Positions 28,380-36,108 of a DNA stretch of 42,376 nt are shown piece by piece (the first letter of the stretch is position 1; every line of letters starts with the position of its first letter). The stretch covers positions 1 to 42,376 of the IMG/VR virus record IMGVR_UViG_3300046694_000323. The stretch is one strand, 5' to 3'. This DNA is from a virus. Position numbers and translations under genes: made by a program. The notes below the pieces were generated by a model. The model did not search any database. It was not told the DNA's origin and saw nothing but the letters and a program-made list of their open reading frames with translations.

Positions 28380-29803
28380 TCCATTCTCACTCTTTTCTTT
28401 TTGTTCATTTGCTTCTGCACATGTCGCTGGAGTTTTGCCTCCGGACTCAAATCTGGTTCTTTCGGCAATGGCTTGGTCGGCTGAGGTCGGCTCATTAATC
28501 CATAACGAAGAGCATCTGGTGCATGGTCGAGTGGGTGGTCCTCAATATCTTCTGGATTGTTTTCAGCTATGACCATGGACGGCAACGCCTCTATTAAATT
28601 CGTACAGGTATCAAAGATTTTCAGTTTGGCATTTTTGAAGGTTTCACCGGTTACCGGGTCCGTATCATCAAAAACATGCAGCCATTCGCGAACACGTTTC
28701 CATCCGTTTACCCGTTCCTTGGTCGCTTGGATCATCGGTACCCCATTTTCCGCAAAGACTTCGGCCGGGCTCTTACCATCTGTTTTTCCTTTGTTCCAGA
28801 AAGAAGTATCGCCCACGCTGTACTCAATCTTTTCATTTCCGGATAGCTGCTTCACTTTCGCCACTTGTTGATGAGAGAGCAATTGTGATTTGACAAACTC
28901 CCGATAAATAAAGAGATTTCCGTCCCGGTCTAATGCTCCCCATAAACAAACAAAAGGATCGTTAAACCCTTCATCCAGCATTCTAAACCGTCGCCAATCA
29001 TGTGGAATTGGAAATGGTTTAATGACATGAGTCTTGCGGTTAAACTCTCCAAAGAACTGGCCTGCGAAGGTATCCCAATCGCCATCTAATAATTGCTTAC
29101 GTTCCTGGTCCGGTAAGCTCATCAAACGGATGAGATATCCTGGATCATTCGCAATCAAAGCTTGATTATCGTGAACATTGGCTGGAATAAACATAACTGT
29201 GTTGATGACTGGTTCTCCCGTAATCGGATGCAATATAGGATTACCATTGTCATCAGTCACGGGTACTTCATGAGGTTGTTCGGCTGGTCCGATATCAATA
29301 AAGCGTTTTTTGACCCATGAGTGGCCAACTCCTCCAGGGTTGGTCGTACTCTTCACGCTTCTTGGATAGGGCTTAGAGCCACGCAAACGGGAGAGCATGT
29401 AAACATACCACTTTTCCTCAAACTGCGTTAATTCTTCCCATCGGATGACGTCATATTCGGCACCCTGATAGTTCATATAGTTCGCATCATTATCCCAGTA
29501 AGCTAATTCGATAACAGATCCATTAATTAAAGTCCATTCATGCTTGGAAGAATTGTATTTGGCAATTTCCTTTGGATAAACTTGCAAGGTTCTTGAAATT
29601 ATAGAACGCTGTAAGTCTGGGAAGGTTCGACGGAAAATGATCTGCCGACTCCCCGCATACTTCATTCCGTATTTCAGAGAGTCCATGATAGTTGCTTCTG
29701 ACTTGCCGCCTCCAGCTGCTCCACCATATAAAATCTCATCAGCTTTCGCTTTATGGTAGATTACCTGTCTTGGCTGCGGTTTATATGGGATGACGATTTT
29801 CAT
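28376..29803 (-). CDS. terL: Terminase large subunit
   Basis: 475 residues. The ATPase half has a Walker A GGAAGGGKS at residues 27-35, an arginine-rich segment (IIFRRTFPDLQRS), a Walker B at about 117-124 (EYDVIRWEE) and a coupling motif region (KSTTNPGG). The C-terminal RNase H-like nuclease half has RMLDEGFNDPFVCLWGALDR with an acidic residue, GDTSFWNKGK and the final D-A-L-RYGL (PLDHAPDALRYGL). It packages phage DNA and cuts it. It overlaps the terS stop by 4 nt and precedes the portal region. Confidence 0.94.
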   Translation of the reverse strand: MKIVIPYKPQPRQVIYHKAKADEILYGGAAGGGKSEATIMDSLKYGMKYAGSRQIIFRRTFPDLQRSIISRTLQVYPKEIAKYNSSKHEWTLINGSVIELAYWDNDANYMNYQGAEYDVIRWEELTQFEEKWYVYMLSRLRGSKPYPRSVKSTTNPGGVGHSWVKKRFIDIGPAEQPHEVPVTDDNGNPILHPITGEPVINTVMFIPANVHDNQALIANDPGYLIRLMSLPDQERKQLLDGDWDTFAGQFFGEFNRKTHVIKPFPIPHDWRRFRMLDEGFNDPFVCLWGALDRDGNLFIYREFVKSQLLSHQQVAKVKQLSGNEKIEYSVGDTSFWNKGKTDGKSPAEVFAENGVPMIQATKERVNGWKRVREWLHVFDDTDPVTGETFKNAKLKIFDTCTNLIEALPSMVIAENNPEDIEDHPLDHAPDALRYGLMSRPQPTKPLPKEPDLSPEAKLQRHVQKQMNKKKRVRME

Positions 29804-30363
29804 TCATCATTCATTCCTTCATCAAAAACAACAGTAAGACTCGTTTCCCCTGAAAGCTCTGTTTCCTTCTTATCTCTCCAAACATCAGGCTTACGATTCT
29901 TTAACCAGAAAATTTGTGCGGTTGTATCTGGTGTTACTTCTTTCGTCTTTTCCTCCACCACAACCATTTTATAACGGGAAACACCGAGTTCTACTGCGCG
30001 CAATTCCTCCATCGTTGCTTCTGGATTTTCTAATTTATATCGATTTACAGCAAATTTTTGTCGTGAGTAATATTCTTGCTCTGACATTTCGACTGATTGA
30101 TATTTTTTCTCTATATACTCATATCCGAGCGCTCGTTTGAGCAAGGCATTTTCAACTTCAGCATCAACAATTTCTTTCCCTCTTTTTAAGGCAGCCGAAA
30201 AAGCCGGAAATTGATTTTTGTATTCTTTCAAAGTTGAATAAGCCACACCTAACTTCATAGCGATTTGCTCATCAACCAAGCCATCTCGTGCCCAACATTC
30301 TACCTCAAAAAGTCTTGGTTCAACATGAGAATGATATTTACTTTTCCGTCCAGCTTTTTTCAT
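29800..30363 (-). CDS. terS: Terminase small subunit
   Basis: 187 residues from ATG at 30363, preceded by GGAGGCGGTGAG; longer in-frame starts lack an RBS. An N-terminal HTH (WARDGLVDEQIAMKLGVAYS with TLKEYKNQFP) of the Terminase_2/HTH type recognises the packaging site. Helical segments (IVDAEVENALLKRALGYEYI) and a C-terminal part with TAQIFWLKNRKPDVWRDK follow, a typical terS ending that contacts terL. A terminator upstream isolates it from the two small genes at 30416-30835. Confidence 0.88.
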   Translation of the reverse strand: MKKAGRKSKYHSHVEPRLFEVECWARDGLVDEQIAMKLGVAYSTLKEYKNQFPAFSAALKRGKEIVDAEVENALLKRALGYEYIEKKYQSVEMSEQEYYSRQKFAVNRYKLENPEATMEELRAVELGVSRYKMVVVEEKTKEVTPDTTAQIFWLKNRKPDVWRDKKETELSGETSLTVVFDEGMNDE

Positions 30364-30385
30364 TACATTCTCACCGCCTCCAAAT

Positions 30386-30410
30386 AAAAAAAGCACCCCG
30401 AAGGATGCCT
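30386..30410 (-). terminator. Terminator upstream of terS
   Basis: GCACCC (30393-30398) pairs with GGATGC (30403-30408), one G-U pair. The minus strand then continues into a run of seven U. The RBS of terS follows directly, so terS expression relies on read-through or a separate start. Confidence 0.72.
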
Positions 30411-30415
30411 AGTTA

Positions 30416-30619
30416 CTATAGATTTTCTAATGTAACAATCACTGTATGCTCACCAGGAGAATTAAAAACATTCTGATGAGTAACTGATTTTACTCTGTAC
30501 TTAGCTCCTCCAGGTACTGGGTCATCAATAATGTCACCTGTTCCCGGAATTGTTAATAATGGATTAGGAAGAAGTATCTTTTCATATCCATCTTCAAATA
30601 ATACAAATTTAACTTCCAT
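30416..30619 (-). CDS. Small hypothetical protein upstream of terS
   Basis: 67 residues from ATG at 30619 with GGAGGG upstream. A beta-rich pattern (MEVKFVLFEDGYEKILLP, GGAKYRVKSVTHQN, GEHTVIVTLENL) suggests a compact beta-barrel or sandwich fold. It lies between two terminators and close to the terminase genes. Not recognised. Confidence 0.65.
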   Translation of the reverse strand: MEVKFVLFEDGYEKILLPNPLLTIPGTGDIIDDPVPGGAKYRVKSVTHQNVFNSPGEHTVIVTLENL

Positions 30620-30679
30620 ATTTCCCCCTCCTTTCGTCCTTTTAATTCGACAAAAGGAGATATTTTCCTGCTACGCATT

Positions 30680-30835
30680 TCATATTCGATTTTTACTACT
30701 GTTTCGGATGGCTCCATGTCTTCTGCTATATGTTTGCATATTCACACCCATTAGTTCCTCTAAATCCTTTTTGCTCAGTTTCTCTTTTTTTGGTTTCTTC
30801 TCTGGTGATTTCACTTGCTGCTTTTTCTCTTTCAT
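30680..30835 (-). CDS. Small basic protein near terminase (51 aa)
   Basis: ATG at 30835 follows GAGGTGA. The N-terminal half is lysine-rich (MKEKKQQVKSPEKKPKK). The C-terminal half has the pattern DLEELMG-N-TY-RRHGAIR. From memory, short basic proteins with D-L-LMG and Y-R-G-A-R are widespread immediately before terminase small-subunit genes of Gram-positive phages. Their role is unknown; packaging-site binding would fit the location. Confidence 0.65.
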   Translation of the reverse strand: MKEKKQQVKSPEKKPKKEKLSKKDLEELMGVNMQTYSRRHGAIRNSSKNRI

Positions 30836-30933
30836 ACCAGCATCACCTCATTTAAGTAGTGGAGAAAGAAGGCAACGATCCTTCCTCTGTGGTTTTTCAG
30901 ACCACCGCTAATCCATCTCAGCTATTTCTCCAT

Positions 30934-30969
30934 AAAAAAGAGACGACATCCACCGGGAGGACATCGTCT
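30934..30969 (-). terminator. Strong terminator at the start of the late region
   Basis: AGACGACATCC (30941-30951) and GGACATCGTCT (30959-30969) form an 11-bp stem with two G-U pairs, followed on the minus strand by CTTTTTT. It lies downstream of the candidate late promoter/packaging region. Confidence 0.78.
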
Positions 30970-31020
30970 AATATAAAGGGGATCGGATCTAACATAACGT
31001 TAGAATTAAGCAAAAGACTT

Positions 31021-31040
31021 CAACATGGACAAACATGTTG
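31021..31040. repeat. 20-bp inverted repeat in the terS-proximal non-coding region
   Basis: CAACATG (31021-31027) and CATGTTG (31034-31040), perfect 7-bp arms, 6-bp loop, no T-run. The stretch 30973-31156 holds no ORF; it contains this palindrome and the repeats at 31111. Candidate protein-binding site for terminase or the late activator. Confidence 0.5.
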
Positions 31041-31110
31041 TCAGGACTATTTCCGTAGCCCTACCCCCATCATCATATAAATAAAAGACCAAGTCAAAAT
31101 GTGCCCAAAA

Positions 31111-31146
31111 TGATAAAAATGGTAAAACTGATAAAAATGATAAATC
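31111..31146. repeat. Four tandem 9-bp repeats between the late activator and terS
   Basis: TGATAAAAA, TGGTAAAAC, TGATAAAAA and TGATAAATC lie head to tail at 31111-31146, just after the stop of the ArpU-like gene. Short direct repeats next to terS are typical of packaging (pac/cos) or late-activator sites; which applies here cannot be read from sequence. Confidence 0.6.
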
Positions 31147-31156
31147 TGTATTTTTT

Positions 31157-31576
31157 TTAACTTCCTGATATTTTGTCCACTATGCTATCTTGAATTTTGC
31201 TTACCTGGTTTCTGTATGTCCCTAAATGCTTGCCGATAGCTGCTAAGCTCATTCCGTCTAAGATGCAATCCAGCACAACCTTTTCCCGTTCGTCCGTTAC
31301 TTTGTGCCGGTTCTCATTCAGAAAGTTGACTTTATCAATGTATTCAATGAGCCTTTCAGACTTCTCGTTTCGTCTCACAATCTCATTTTCGAGTGCTTTT
31401 GATACAATTCCCTTACCCGTCGGTAATGAGGCGCTTACACCCCATTGTTGCGTTAATTTAGACTCTGTTTTTTTCAACTCCGCATCGAGTCTCTTTATCT
31501 CATTGATCATCCAAAAGTAATCTTTTAAAATACCGTAAATTTGATGCTTGTTATACGTTTTACTGCTTATGATCAC
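31157..31576 (-). CDS. ArpU/sigma-like late transcription regulator
   Basis: 139 residues from GTG at 31576, with GAGGTGAATAGTAC upstream. The N-terminal two thirds are helical (YGILKDYFWMINEIKRLDAE). The C-terminal third is a sigma region 4-like HTH (VVLDCILDGMSLAAIGKHLG followed by TYRNQVSKIQDSIVDKI). This matches the ArpU/RinA/Xpf group of phage regulators that switch on late genes. It is the last gene before the terminase region and the non-coding stretch after it is the likely late promoter or packaging site. Confidence 0.8.
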   Translation of the reverse strand: MIISSKTYNKHQIYGILKDYFWMINEIKRLDAELKKTESKLTQQWGVSASLPTGKGIVSKALENEIVRRNEKSERLIEYIDKVNFLNENRHKVTDEREKVVLDCILDGMSLAAIGKHLGTYRNQVSKIQDSIVDKISGS

Positions 31577-31622
31577 GTACTATTCACCTCTATCCTGCTT
31601 CATAAAATGTCCGTAGGACGAA

Positions 31623-31865
31623 TTACTTACTTAAAAATCGAAGAGATATTGCCGATATTCCTTTTGGCACTCTAAATGTTTCTGTTTTTTTGTACTTCTT
31701 AATAATTACATCAATTTCATTAACAGGATTAAGGTTTTCATCATAAAAACAAACTTTAATATTACTATTTGTTGTGTATTTTTTGCCACCTGTCACTGGT
31801 AATAAATGATTCAATTTTCTCACTCCCACTAAGACATCTTTTTGTTCTTTTGCGACTAAAATCAA
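31623..31865 (-). CDS. Small hypothetical protein
   Basis: Up to 80 residues. The TTG at 31865 overlaps the methyltransferase stop. A TTG some 18 codons later, with GGGAGTGAGAAAA before it, is an alternative start that would give about 62 residues. A beta-rich pattern (NSNIKVCFYDENLNPVNEID and TETFRVPKGISAISLRFL) resembles a small beta sandwich. It lies between the methyltransferase and the late regulator genes. Not recognised. Confidence 0.55.
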   Translation of the reverse strand: MILVAKEQKDVLVGVRKLNHLLPVTGGKKYTTNSNIKVCFYDENLNPVNEIDVIIKKYKKTETFRVPKGISAISLRFLSK

Positions 31866-33223
31866 TTTGCCACCGCTGGCTTATAGCGGTTATGCTTCAC
31901 GCAATATTCTGGAAGGTTAGCTCGTACCAATGCTTCTGCAAATGGAGGCGGAACAGAATTTCCTACTCTGGCTACTTGCTCCGTCTTTGGATATGGCTTT
32001 CCTTCAAAATCTTTATCGATAATGTAATTGGATGGGAATCCTTGAGCTGCATATAATTCATGAGGCTGCAGCATCCTCATTCCAATATCGATGATTTGAT
32101 AATCCTGACCGTGTAATGTCACCAATCCAAATCGGTCTCGTGTGGTAATCGTGTGAAGTGGCTCTTTAATTCTCTGACCAATGTCACTACCGTAATATTT
32201 GAGCAAGAATGCAGATACTAAACTTGCTTTATTTACGGTCGTAATAGCACCAAGTGGTTGATCTACTCTGTGTCCTGTTGATGTTTTATAATGCTGAGCG
32301 ATAAAAGCTGTAATTAATCCAAATCGGTTTGCTGTCGGTATGGTATAAATCGGTTCTCGAAGTGACTGGCCCCTTACTTCATCAGGATTAGTTTCTGTAT
32401 AATATTGAGTTAAAAATGCTGTAGCTGCTTTATCGGGTACAATGAAATGATTATTATCCTCGATGACAAACTTCTGAATACCTCGTGCAATTCTTCGTAA
32501 AGTATTTTCGGCTAGAGGCTTTTTCCTATCAAAAATGGAAGGTGTTCCTGTTTCCCAATCAATAATATCACTTGCGGTTCTCCAAGGTTTCAATCGCCCA
32601 GCTCTAACCTCAAGGCTTTTAGGATCTCCGTGTGTCGGCCGCGGCCATTCAATTTGTTCACCGTCACAGCGTGCTACCATGAAAAATCTTTTTCTAATAG
32701 TTGGAGCACCGTAATCACATGCTCTTAGTTCTCGAAAATCAACTTCATACCCAAGTGCCTGTAATGCCTTCACAAACGATTCAAATGTTTTTCCCTTCTT
32801 TGACTCGTCCGGATAACCTTCTGCCGTAAGAGGCCCCCAGGTTTTAAACTCTTCCACATTCTCGAGCATAATGACCCGGGGTTTTACCGCAATGGCCCAC
32901 TTGACTGCAATCCAAGCTAATCCCCGGATATTCTTATTAACTGGCTTTCCGCCTTTTGCCTTGCTAAAATGCTTACAGTCCGGGCTAAACCAAGCAAGTC
33001 CAACTTTACGGCCATTTACTGCCTTTACCGGGTCCACATCCCATACACTTTCGCAATAGTGCTCGGTATCGGGATGGTTTGCCTTATGCATAGCAATCGC
33101 CGCAGGGTCATGATTGATGGCAATATCGACTGATAAGCCTGTAGCCATTTCAATTCCTGTTGATGCACCACCGCCCCCAGCGAAGTTATCTACTATGATT
33201 TCTCGAAATAAATCAAGCTGCAC
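31862..33223 (-). CDS. C5 cytosine DNA methyltransferase, orphan
   Basis: 453 residues from GTG at 33223, which follows AGGAGGCTATGAG; an in-frame TTG 45 nt upstream lacks an RBS. Motif I is IVDNFAGGGGASTGIE. Motif IV is FSPDCKHFSKAKGG, with Asp where most enzymes have Pro before the catalytic Cys. Motif VI is MLENVEEF, motif VIII is near TIRKRFFMVARCDG, and motifs IX-X are RMLQPHELYAAQGFP and VARVGNSVPPPFAEAL. The target domain contains three copies of a segment around LREPIYTIPTANRFGLITAF. No restriction gene is adjacent, so self-protection against host restriction is likely. Confidence 0.92.
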   Translation of the reverse strand: MQLDLFREIIVDNFAGGGGASTGIEMATGLSVDIAINHDPAAIAMHKANHPDTEHYCESVWDVDPVKAVNGRKVGLAWFSPDCKHFSKAKGGKPVNKNIRGLAWIAVKWAIAVKPRVIMLENVEEFKTWGPLTAEGYPDESKKGKTFESFVKALQALGYEVDFRELRACDYGAPTIRKRFFMVARCDGEQIEWPRPTHGDPKSLEVRAGRLKPWRTASDIIDWETGTPSIFDRKKPLAENTLRRIARGIQKFVIEDNNHFIVPDKAATAFLTQYYTETNPDEVRGQSLREPIYTIPTANRFGLITAFIAQHYKTSTGHRVDQPLGAITTVNKASLVSAFLLKYYGSDIGQRIKEPLHTITTRDRFGLVTLHGQDYQIIDIGMRMLQPHELYAAQGFPSNYIIDKDFEGKPYPKTEQVARVGNSVPPPFAEALVRANLPEYCVKHNRYKPAVAN

Positions 33224-33334
33224 CTCATAGCCTCCTAAACTTGTATTCTTTGTGAAATCTATATACAAAACAATTGTAAATTGCTAATATTCAGGAGAAT
33301 CTCTATTCGTACTCGCGAGATTCCCCTAATATTT

Positions 33335-33368
33335 CCCCGCCGCCCCTCAGAAGCACGGGGATTTTTTT
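33335..33368 (+). terminator. Plus-strand intrinsic terminator without an ORF
   Basis: CCCCG (33335-33339) pairs with CGGGG (33356-33360), extendable by inner pairs, and ATTTTTTTA follows. An imperfect hairpin (GGAGAATCTC / GAGATTCCCC) lies just upstream at about 33293-33326. It opposes the direction of the surrounding genes. Confidence 0.5.
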
Positions 33369-33370
33369 AT

Positions 33371-33622
33371 TTACGTATCTTCACGTATCCCAAACTTACT
33401 CATGAAATGCTGTCGAATCTTTCCTGCTGTCACATCACCAATACCCGGCCATTCCTCTAACCCTTCAAGCAGGTTAACTAGACATTCAATATCTGATTCC
33501 CGCTGTTCCTTGGCACCTGCCTGAAAGCCTCTGTTAAAAATAGCTGATTCGGTTAATTTAAAATCCAACTGGTGAGGGAATTTCGGATTAATTTCCTTTT
33601 TCATTTTTCGTAATTGACCCAT
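33371..33622 (-). CDS. Small hypothetical early protein with HhH-like C-terminus
   Basis: 83 residues from ATG at 33622, with AAGGAGT upstream. The N-terminus is basic. The middle (AIFNRGFQAGAKEQRESDIE) is a motif common in phage early proteins. The C-terminal WPGIGDVTAGKIRQHFMSKF resembles a helix-hairpin-helix DNA-binding element. It overlaps the TM ORF at 33601 by 22 nt. Function unknown. Confidence 0.68.
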   Translation of the reverse strand: MGQLRKMKKEINPKFPHQLDFKLTESAIFNRGFQAGAKEQRESDIECLVNLLEGLEEWPGIGDVTAGKIRQHFMSKFGIREDT

Positions 33623-33732
33623 TGTTTTTTACTCCTTACACCATCTTCAAAACCTTTGTCATATTGTTGAGTCGAAAAGATGCAACATAATCCAAAACCG
33701 ACCATCGTTCCAATAAAGAAACTAAAGAACAT
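33601..33732 (-). CDS. Small single-TM protein (43 aa)
   Basis: ATG at 33732 follows GAGGTGAGTCAAA. An N-terminal TM segment (MFFSFFIGTMVGFGLCCIF) is followed by a charged tail containing Y-KGFEDGVRSKK, a motif seen in small membrane proteins of Bacillus phages. The end overlaps the next gene in another frame. Function unknown. Confidence 0.62.
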   Translation of the reverse strand: MFFSFFIGTMVGFGLCCIFSTQQYDKGFEDGVRSKKQWVNYEK

Positions 33733-33738
33733 TTTGAC

Positions 33739-33912
33739 TCACCTCAACTTGGGTATTTCATTACCACCTAGTTTTTTGCAGTCCATACCGTGATGAGAGG
33801 AACATTTTTTATATAGGGAACAGCGTGATAAACACGCCATTACCCTATCTTCTTTTTTAACCCATGCCTGACGATCATCTGCAATTATGACGTTCTGCAT
33901 GCTGCTGAACAT
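33739..33912 (-). CDS. Small cysteine-rich protein (57 aa)
   Basis: ATG at 33912 overlaps the preceding stop (TAATG) and has no separate RBS, so it depends on coupling. The C-terminal half has a C3-C-C cluster (ACLSRCSLYKKCSSHHGMDC) likely to bind zinc or form a small metal site. It ends six bases upstream of the TM ORF start, whose RBS lies within its last codons. Function unknown. Confidence 0.55.
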   Translation of the reverse strand: MFSSMQNVIIADDRQAWVKKEDRVMACLSRCSLYKKCSSHHGMDCKKLGGNEIPKLR

Positions 33913-34628
33913 TATGCTATAATGACAATCTTTCCGGCTTCAATTTCAGTCTCTAATTCTGCTCGTAAGTAATCTTTGATATTTCTCATAGCTTGAAGCT
34001 TCCAAGACCCACCATCAGATTCGAACAGTGCACAGCGTGGTCCGTTTTGCATACGGAAAATGAAATCACTTTCCGGTTGATCTACTTCAACAAATGTCCT
34101 AAATGGGGCTAATGAAACTGGATTTGGAACTTGAACAGTCGCTACGGTTGCCACTCCGACTTTCGCCTGAACAGCTTGAGAAACTCCATCATCACCAATT
34201 TGTCTTACATTTTCTTCTTTGATATTTCCAACAACTTTTAACATAATATCTCGGTCTTCATTTTTAACGAATGCAGACTGAAGTTTGATATTGAAATCCT
34301 CAGCTTCGTACCACCTGTCAAACGCGAAAGACGGAATCATTGCTTTAGCTTGTATATATTCATTTCGTTTGAAATCACGGTTAAATGAGCTAAATGCAAC
34401 AACCTCTGTTGGACTTACTACATGTACCATTTTCTTTTCACTTAATTCATCACGATCAAAATCTGAAACCAAATATTCAACTAAACCTGATAGACTTTTA
34501 ACTTCTAAAACAGATGGGGTTTGTTCAGGAACCAAATACATTTTTTCAGTAGAATAAACGGATTCACCAATATTTTTTGTTTCAACATTACCAAGACCAA
34601 CAATGTATTGAAGAGCTTCTTTAATCAT
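33912..34628 (-). CDS. DUF2303-like phage protein
   Basis: 238 residues from ATG at 34628, 7 nt after GGAGG. The start (EALQYIVGLGNVETKNI) and the following SLSGLVEYLVSDFD and VHVVSPTEVVAFS resemble YfdQ/DUF2303 proteins of phages. The C-terminal part contains SLAPFRTFVEVDQPESDFIF. Function not established to my knowledge. It forms a pair with the 123-residue protein encoded just upstream. Confidence 0.65.
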   Translation of the reverse strand: MIKEALQYIVGLGNVETKNIGESVYSTEKMYLVPEQTPSVLEVKSLSGLVEYLVSDFDRDELSEKKMVHVVSPTEVVAFSSFNRDFKRNEYIQAKAMIPSFAFDRWYEAEDFNIKLQSAFVKNEDRDIMLKVVGNIKEENVRQIGDDGVSQAVQAKVGVATVATVQVPNPVSLAPFRTFVEVDQPESDFIFRMQNGPRCALFESDGGSWKLQAMRNIKDYLRAELETEIEAGKIVIIA

Positions 34629-34655
34629 TTTCATTCCTCCAATTTTTATAGATTA

Positions 34656-35027
34656 TTAGTTTTTAAAGTTAATAATTTTAGAACCACGGTCATCCTGAAT
34701 TTCACCTGTCTCAACATCAATGAAAGTTTGACCTTTAATACCTGATTTCAATTCTGCACCGGTGATATTACCGTTGTTATCTAAATCCATGATAAGCTTT
34801 GCTTCAATTTCTTTTGCAGGTGCTAATGTGGCTTTTGTTACTACATTCGATAAAATAACATCTCGTTTATCATCAGCTTTAAGAGAAAGAGTAACAGTTA
34901 ATTTTCTAATCTTTTTAGCATCAGTGTTTGGATCCGCAATGTTTTCTAGAATCCTTTGAAGTTCATGGTTAAAACGTTCAGATAAAGCTCCGTCTGCAAA
35001 TGTATTTAAGTCTATAATCTTTGACAT
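34656..35027 (-). CDS. Phage protein often labelled replication terminator-like
   Basis: 123 residues, RBS TAGGAGGAATATTT before ATG. It is rich in beta strands (KIRKLTVTLSLKADDKRDVI, GEIQDDRGSKIINF) with a helical N-terminus (GALSERFNHELQRILENI). From memory, Bacillus phage proteins of this type carry the label replication terminator protein, without direct evidence that I know of. It precedes the DUF2303-like gene and follows rusA in the operon. Confidence 0.65.
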   Translation of the reverse strand: MSKIIDLNTFADGALSERFNHELQRILENIADPNTDAKKIRKLTVTLSLKADDKRDVILSNVVTKATLAPAKEIEAKLIMDLDNNGNITGAELKSGIKGQTFIDVETGEIQDDRGSKIINFKN

Positions 35028-35038
35028 AAATATTCCTC

Positions 35039-35449
35039 CTACAATTCTTTAATGGTTATTTCAATTCGTGGAGTCTCGCTGTACCACTTGCTGATATGTA
35101 ATTCCACGACCTGGCTGTCATCTCTCCAAATGACAGATTTCAATGCATCTTTTACACCTTTTACATAGTTATCAACATCCGGCTTAGTTAAAGGTCTTAA
35201 CACCCCTTCCTCAGCTTGAGCTGCTTTCTTTTTGGAGAAACTTTTTAAACTTGCTTTATAAATCTTTACTTCCATCGATATCGGACCTTCAAAAATCTTG
35301 TTCGGGCGATTCTGAGAAGCTACTAATTTCACGTATTTTTTAAAGTCTTTTGATTTAGAAGGATCATAAGCTCTAACAAAATCACCTTGATGACTAAATC
35401 TTGGCCGTCCTTGTGCGACTGGTTCACCATAGACTGTGAATTGAATCAA
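35039..35449 (-). CDS. rusA: RusA-family Holliday junction resolvase
   Basis: 136 residues from TTG at 35449, with GAGAGGGAAAAAGA upstream. Family features are the beginning FTVYGEPVAQGRPRF, the central KPDVDNYVKGVKDAL with the catalytic aspartates, and WRDDSQVVELHISKWYSE near the end. RusA cleaves four-way DNA junctions made by recombination and replication, before packaging. It overlaps the MazG-like gene upstream by 4 nt. Confidence 0.92.
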   Translation of the reverse strand: MIQFTVYGEPVAQGRPRFSHQGDFVRAYDPSKSKDFKKYVKLVASQNRPNKIFEGPISMEVKIYKASLKSFSKKKAAQAEEGVLRPLTKPDVDNYVKGVKDALKSVIWRDDSQVVELHISKWYSETPRIEITIKEL

Positions 35450-35715
35450 TCTTTTTCCCTCTCTTCCAGTATCTGTTCGGCCATTGCAGAAGCTACAGCA
35501 GCCAATTGAATTAATTCCTCATAGAGATTATTTGAATCGGTAGGCTTAGCATCGTTAGGGAAATGGATTCGGTTAATCGCCTCGCAAACTTCTCCAAACT
35601 CTTCGCCTAAAATGCCTAACCATTTACCCCAATCATGTCGTTGTAACCCCCATAATTGATTTTGCCGAATACGTTCTAAAAGTACGGCAGCATTAACCTT
35701 TTGCATTAGATTCAT
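35446..35715 (-). CDS. MazG-like protein (nucleotide pyrophosphohydrolase fold)
   Basis: 89 residues. The pattern LGEEFGEVCEAINR followed by NLYEELIQLAAVASAMAEQI gives the acidic E-E-x-x-E and downstream E residues that bind metal in the MazG/all-alpha NTP pyrophosphohydrolase fold. It is short, so it may be a single-domain form. The ATG overlaps the preceding stop (ATGA). It could cleanse nucleotide pools during replication; activity is not certain. Confidence 0.7.
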   Translation of the reverse strand: MNLMQKVNAAVLLERIRQNQLWGLQRHDWGKWLGILGEEFGEVCEAINRIHFPNDAKPTDSNNLYEELIQLAAVASAMAEQILEEREKD

Positions 35716-36104
35716 AGTTTCCCTACTTTCTGCATATGCTGTACTTTCTTTTTAACTTGTTCCCTTGTCTTGCCTAACATTTCCGCGATTAGCGAATACG
35801 TACCATATTTGATTTTCCCGTCAGAATAAGCGTTTTTATCTTTGAGATATTTTTTTATAAACTCTTCATGCTCCATAGTCCAACCACTATTTGAATCAGG
35901 AAACGCTAACTTTTTCGATACTAACCCTTGCTGATACATAATCTCAAAAGCTAATTGTCTAGCATCGCCAGTACACAATGTAAAATCTTCTTCATCCGTC
36001 GCAAAGTTGAAAAACTCTGTGCAAAGTTTCGGGCAACCACATATTTTTTTTTGCTTTTTTTGAGATAATTTCGTTAAATCGCCTTTTGTGATATATGGGA
36101 TCAT
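35712..36104 (-). CDS. Early protein with cysteine cluster and Myb/HTH-like C-terminus
   Basis: 130 residues from ATG at 36104, preceded by GAGGT; a longer frame starts at 36143 inside the previous gene. Residues 20-30 hold CGCPKLC, a possible metal site, with a further cysteine at TLCTGDARQLA. The C-terminal half (WTMEHEEFIKKYLKDKNAYS, TYSLIAEMLGKTREQVKKKV) resembles a Myb/SANT or HTH DNA-binding domain. A regulatory role in the early operon is plausible. Confidence 0.68.
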   Translation of the reverse strand: MIPYITKGDLTKLSQKKQKKICGCPKLCTEFFNFATDEEDFTLCTGDARQLAFEIMYQQGLVSKKLAFPDSNSGWTMEHEEFIKKYLKDKNAYSDGKIKYGTYSLIAEMLGKTREQVKKKVQHMQKVGKL

Positions 36105-36108
36105 GTGT

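Noticed and set aside
31021-31045. Extra repressor operator within the late non-coding block (minus strand TTGTCCATGTTG)
   Set aside because: Matches only one half-site well (11 of 17 overall) and the inverted repeat CAACATG/CATGTTG explains the sequence equally.
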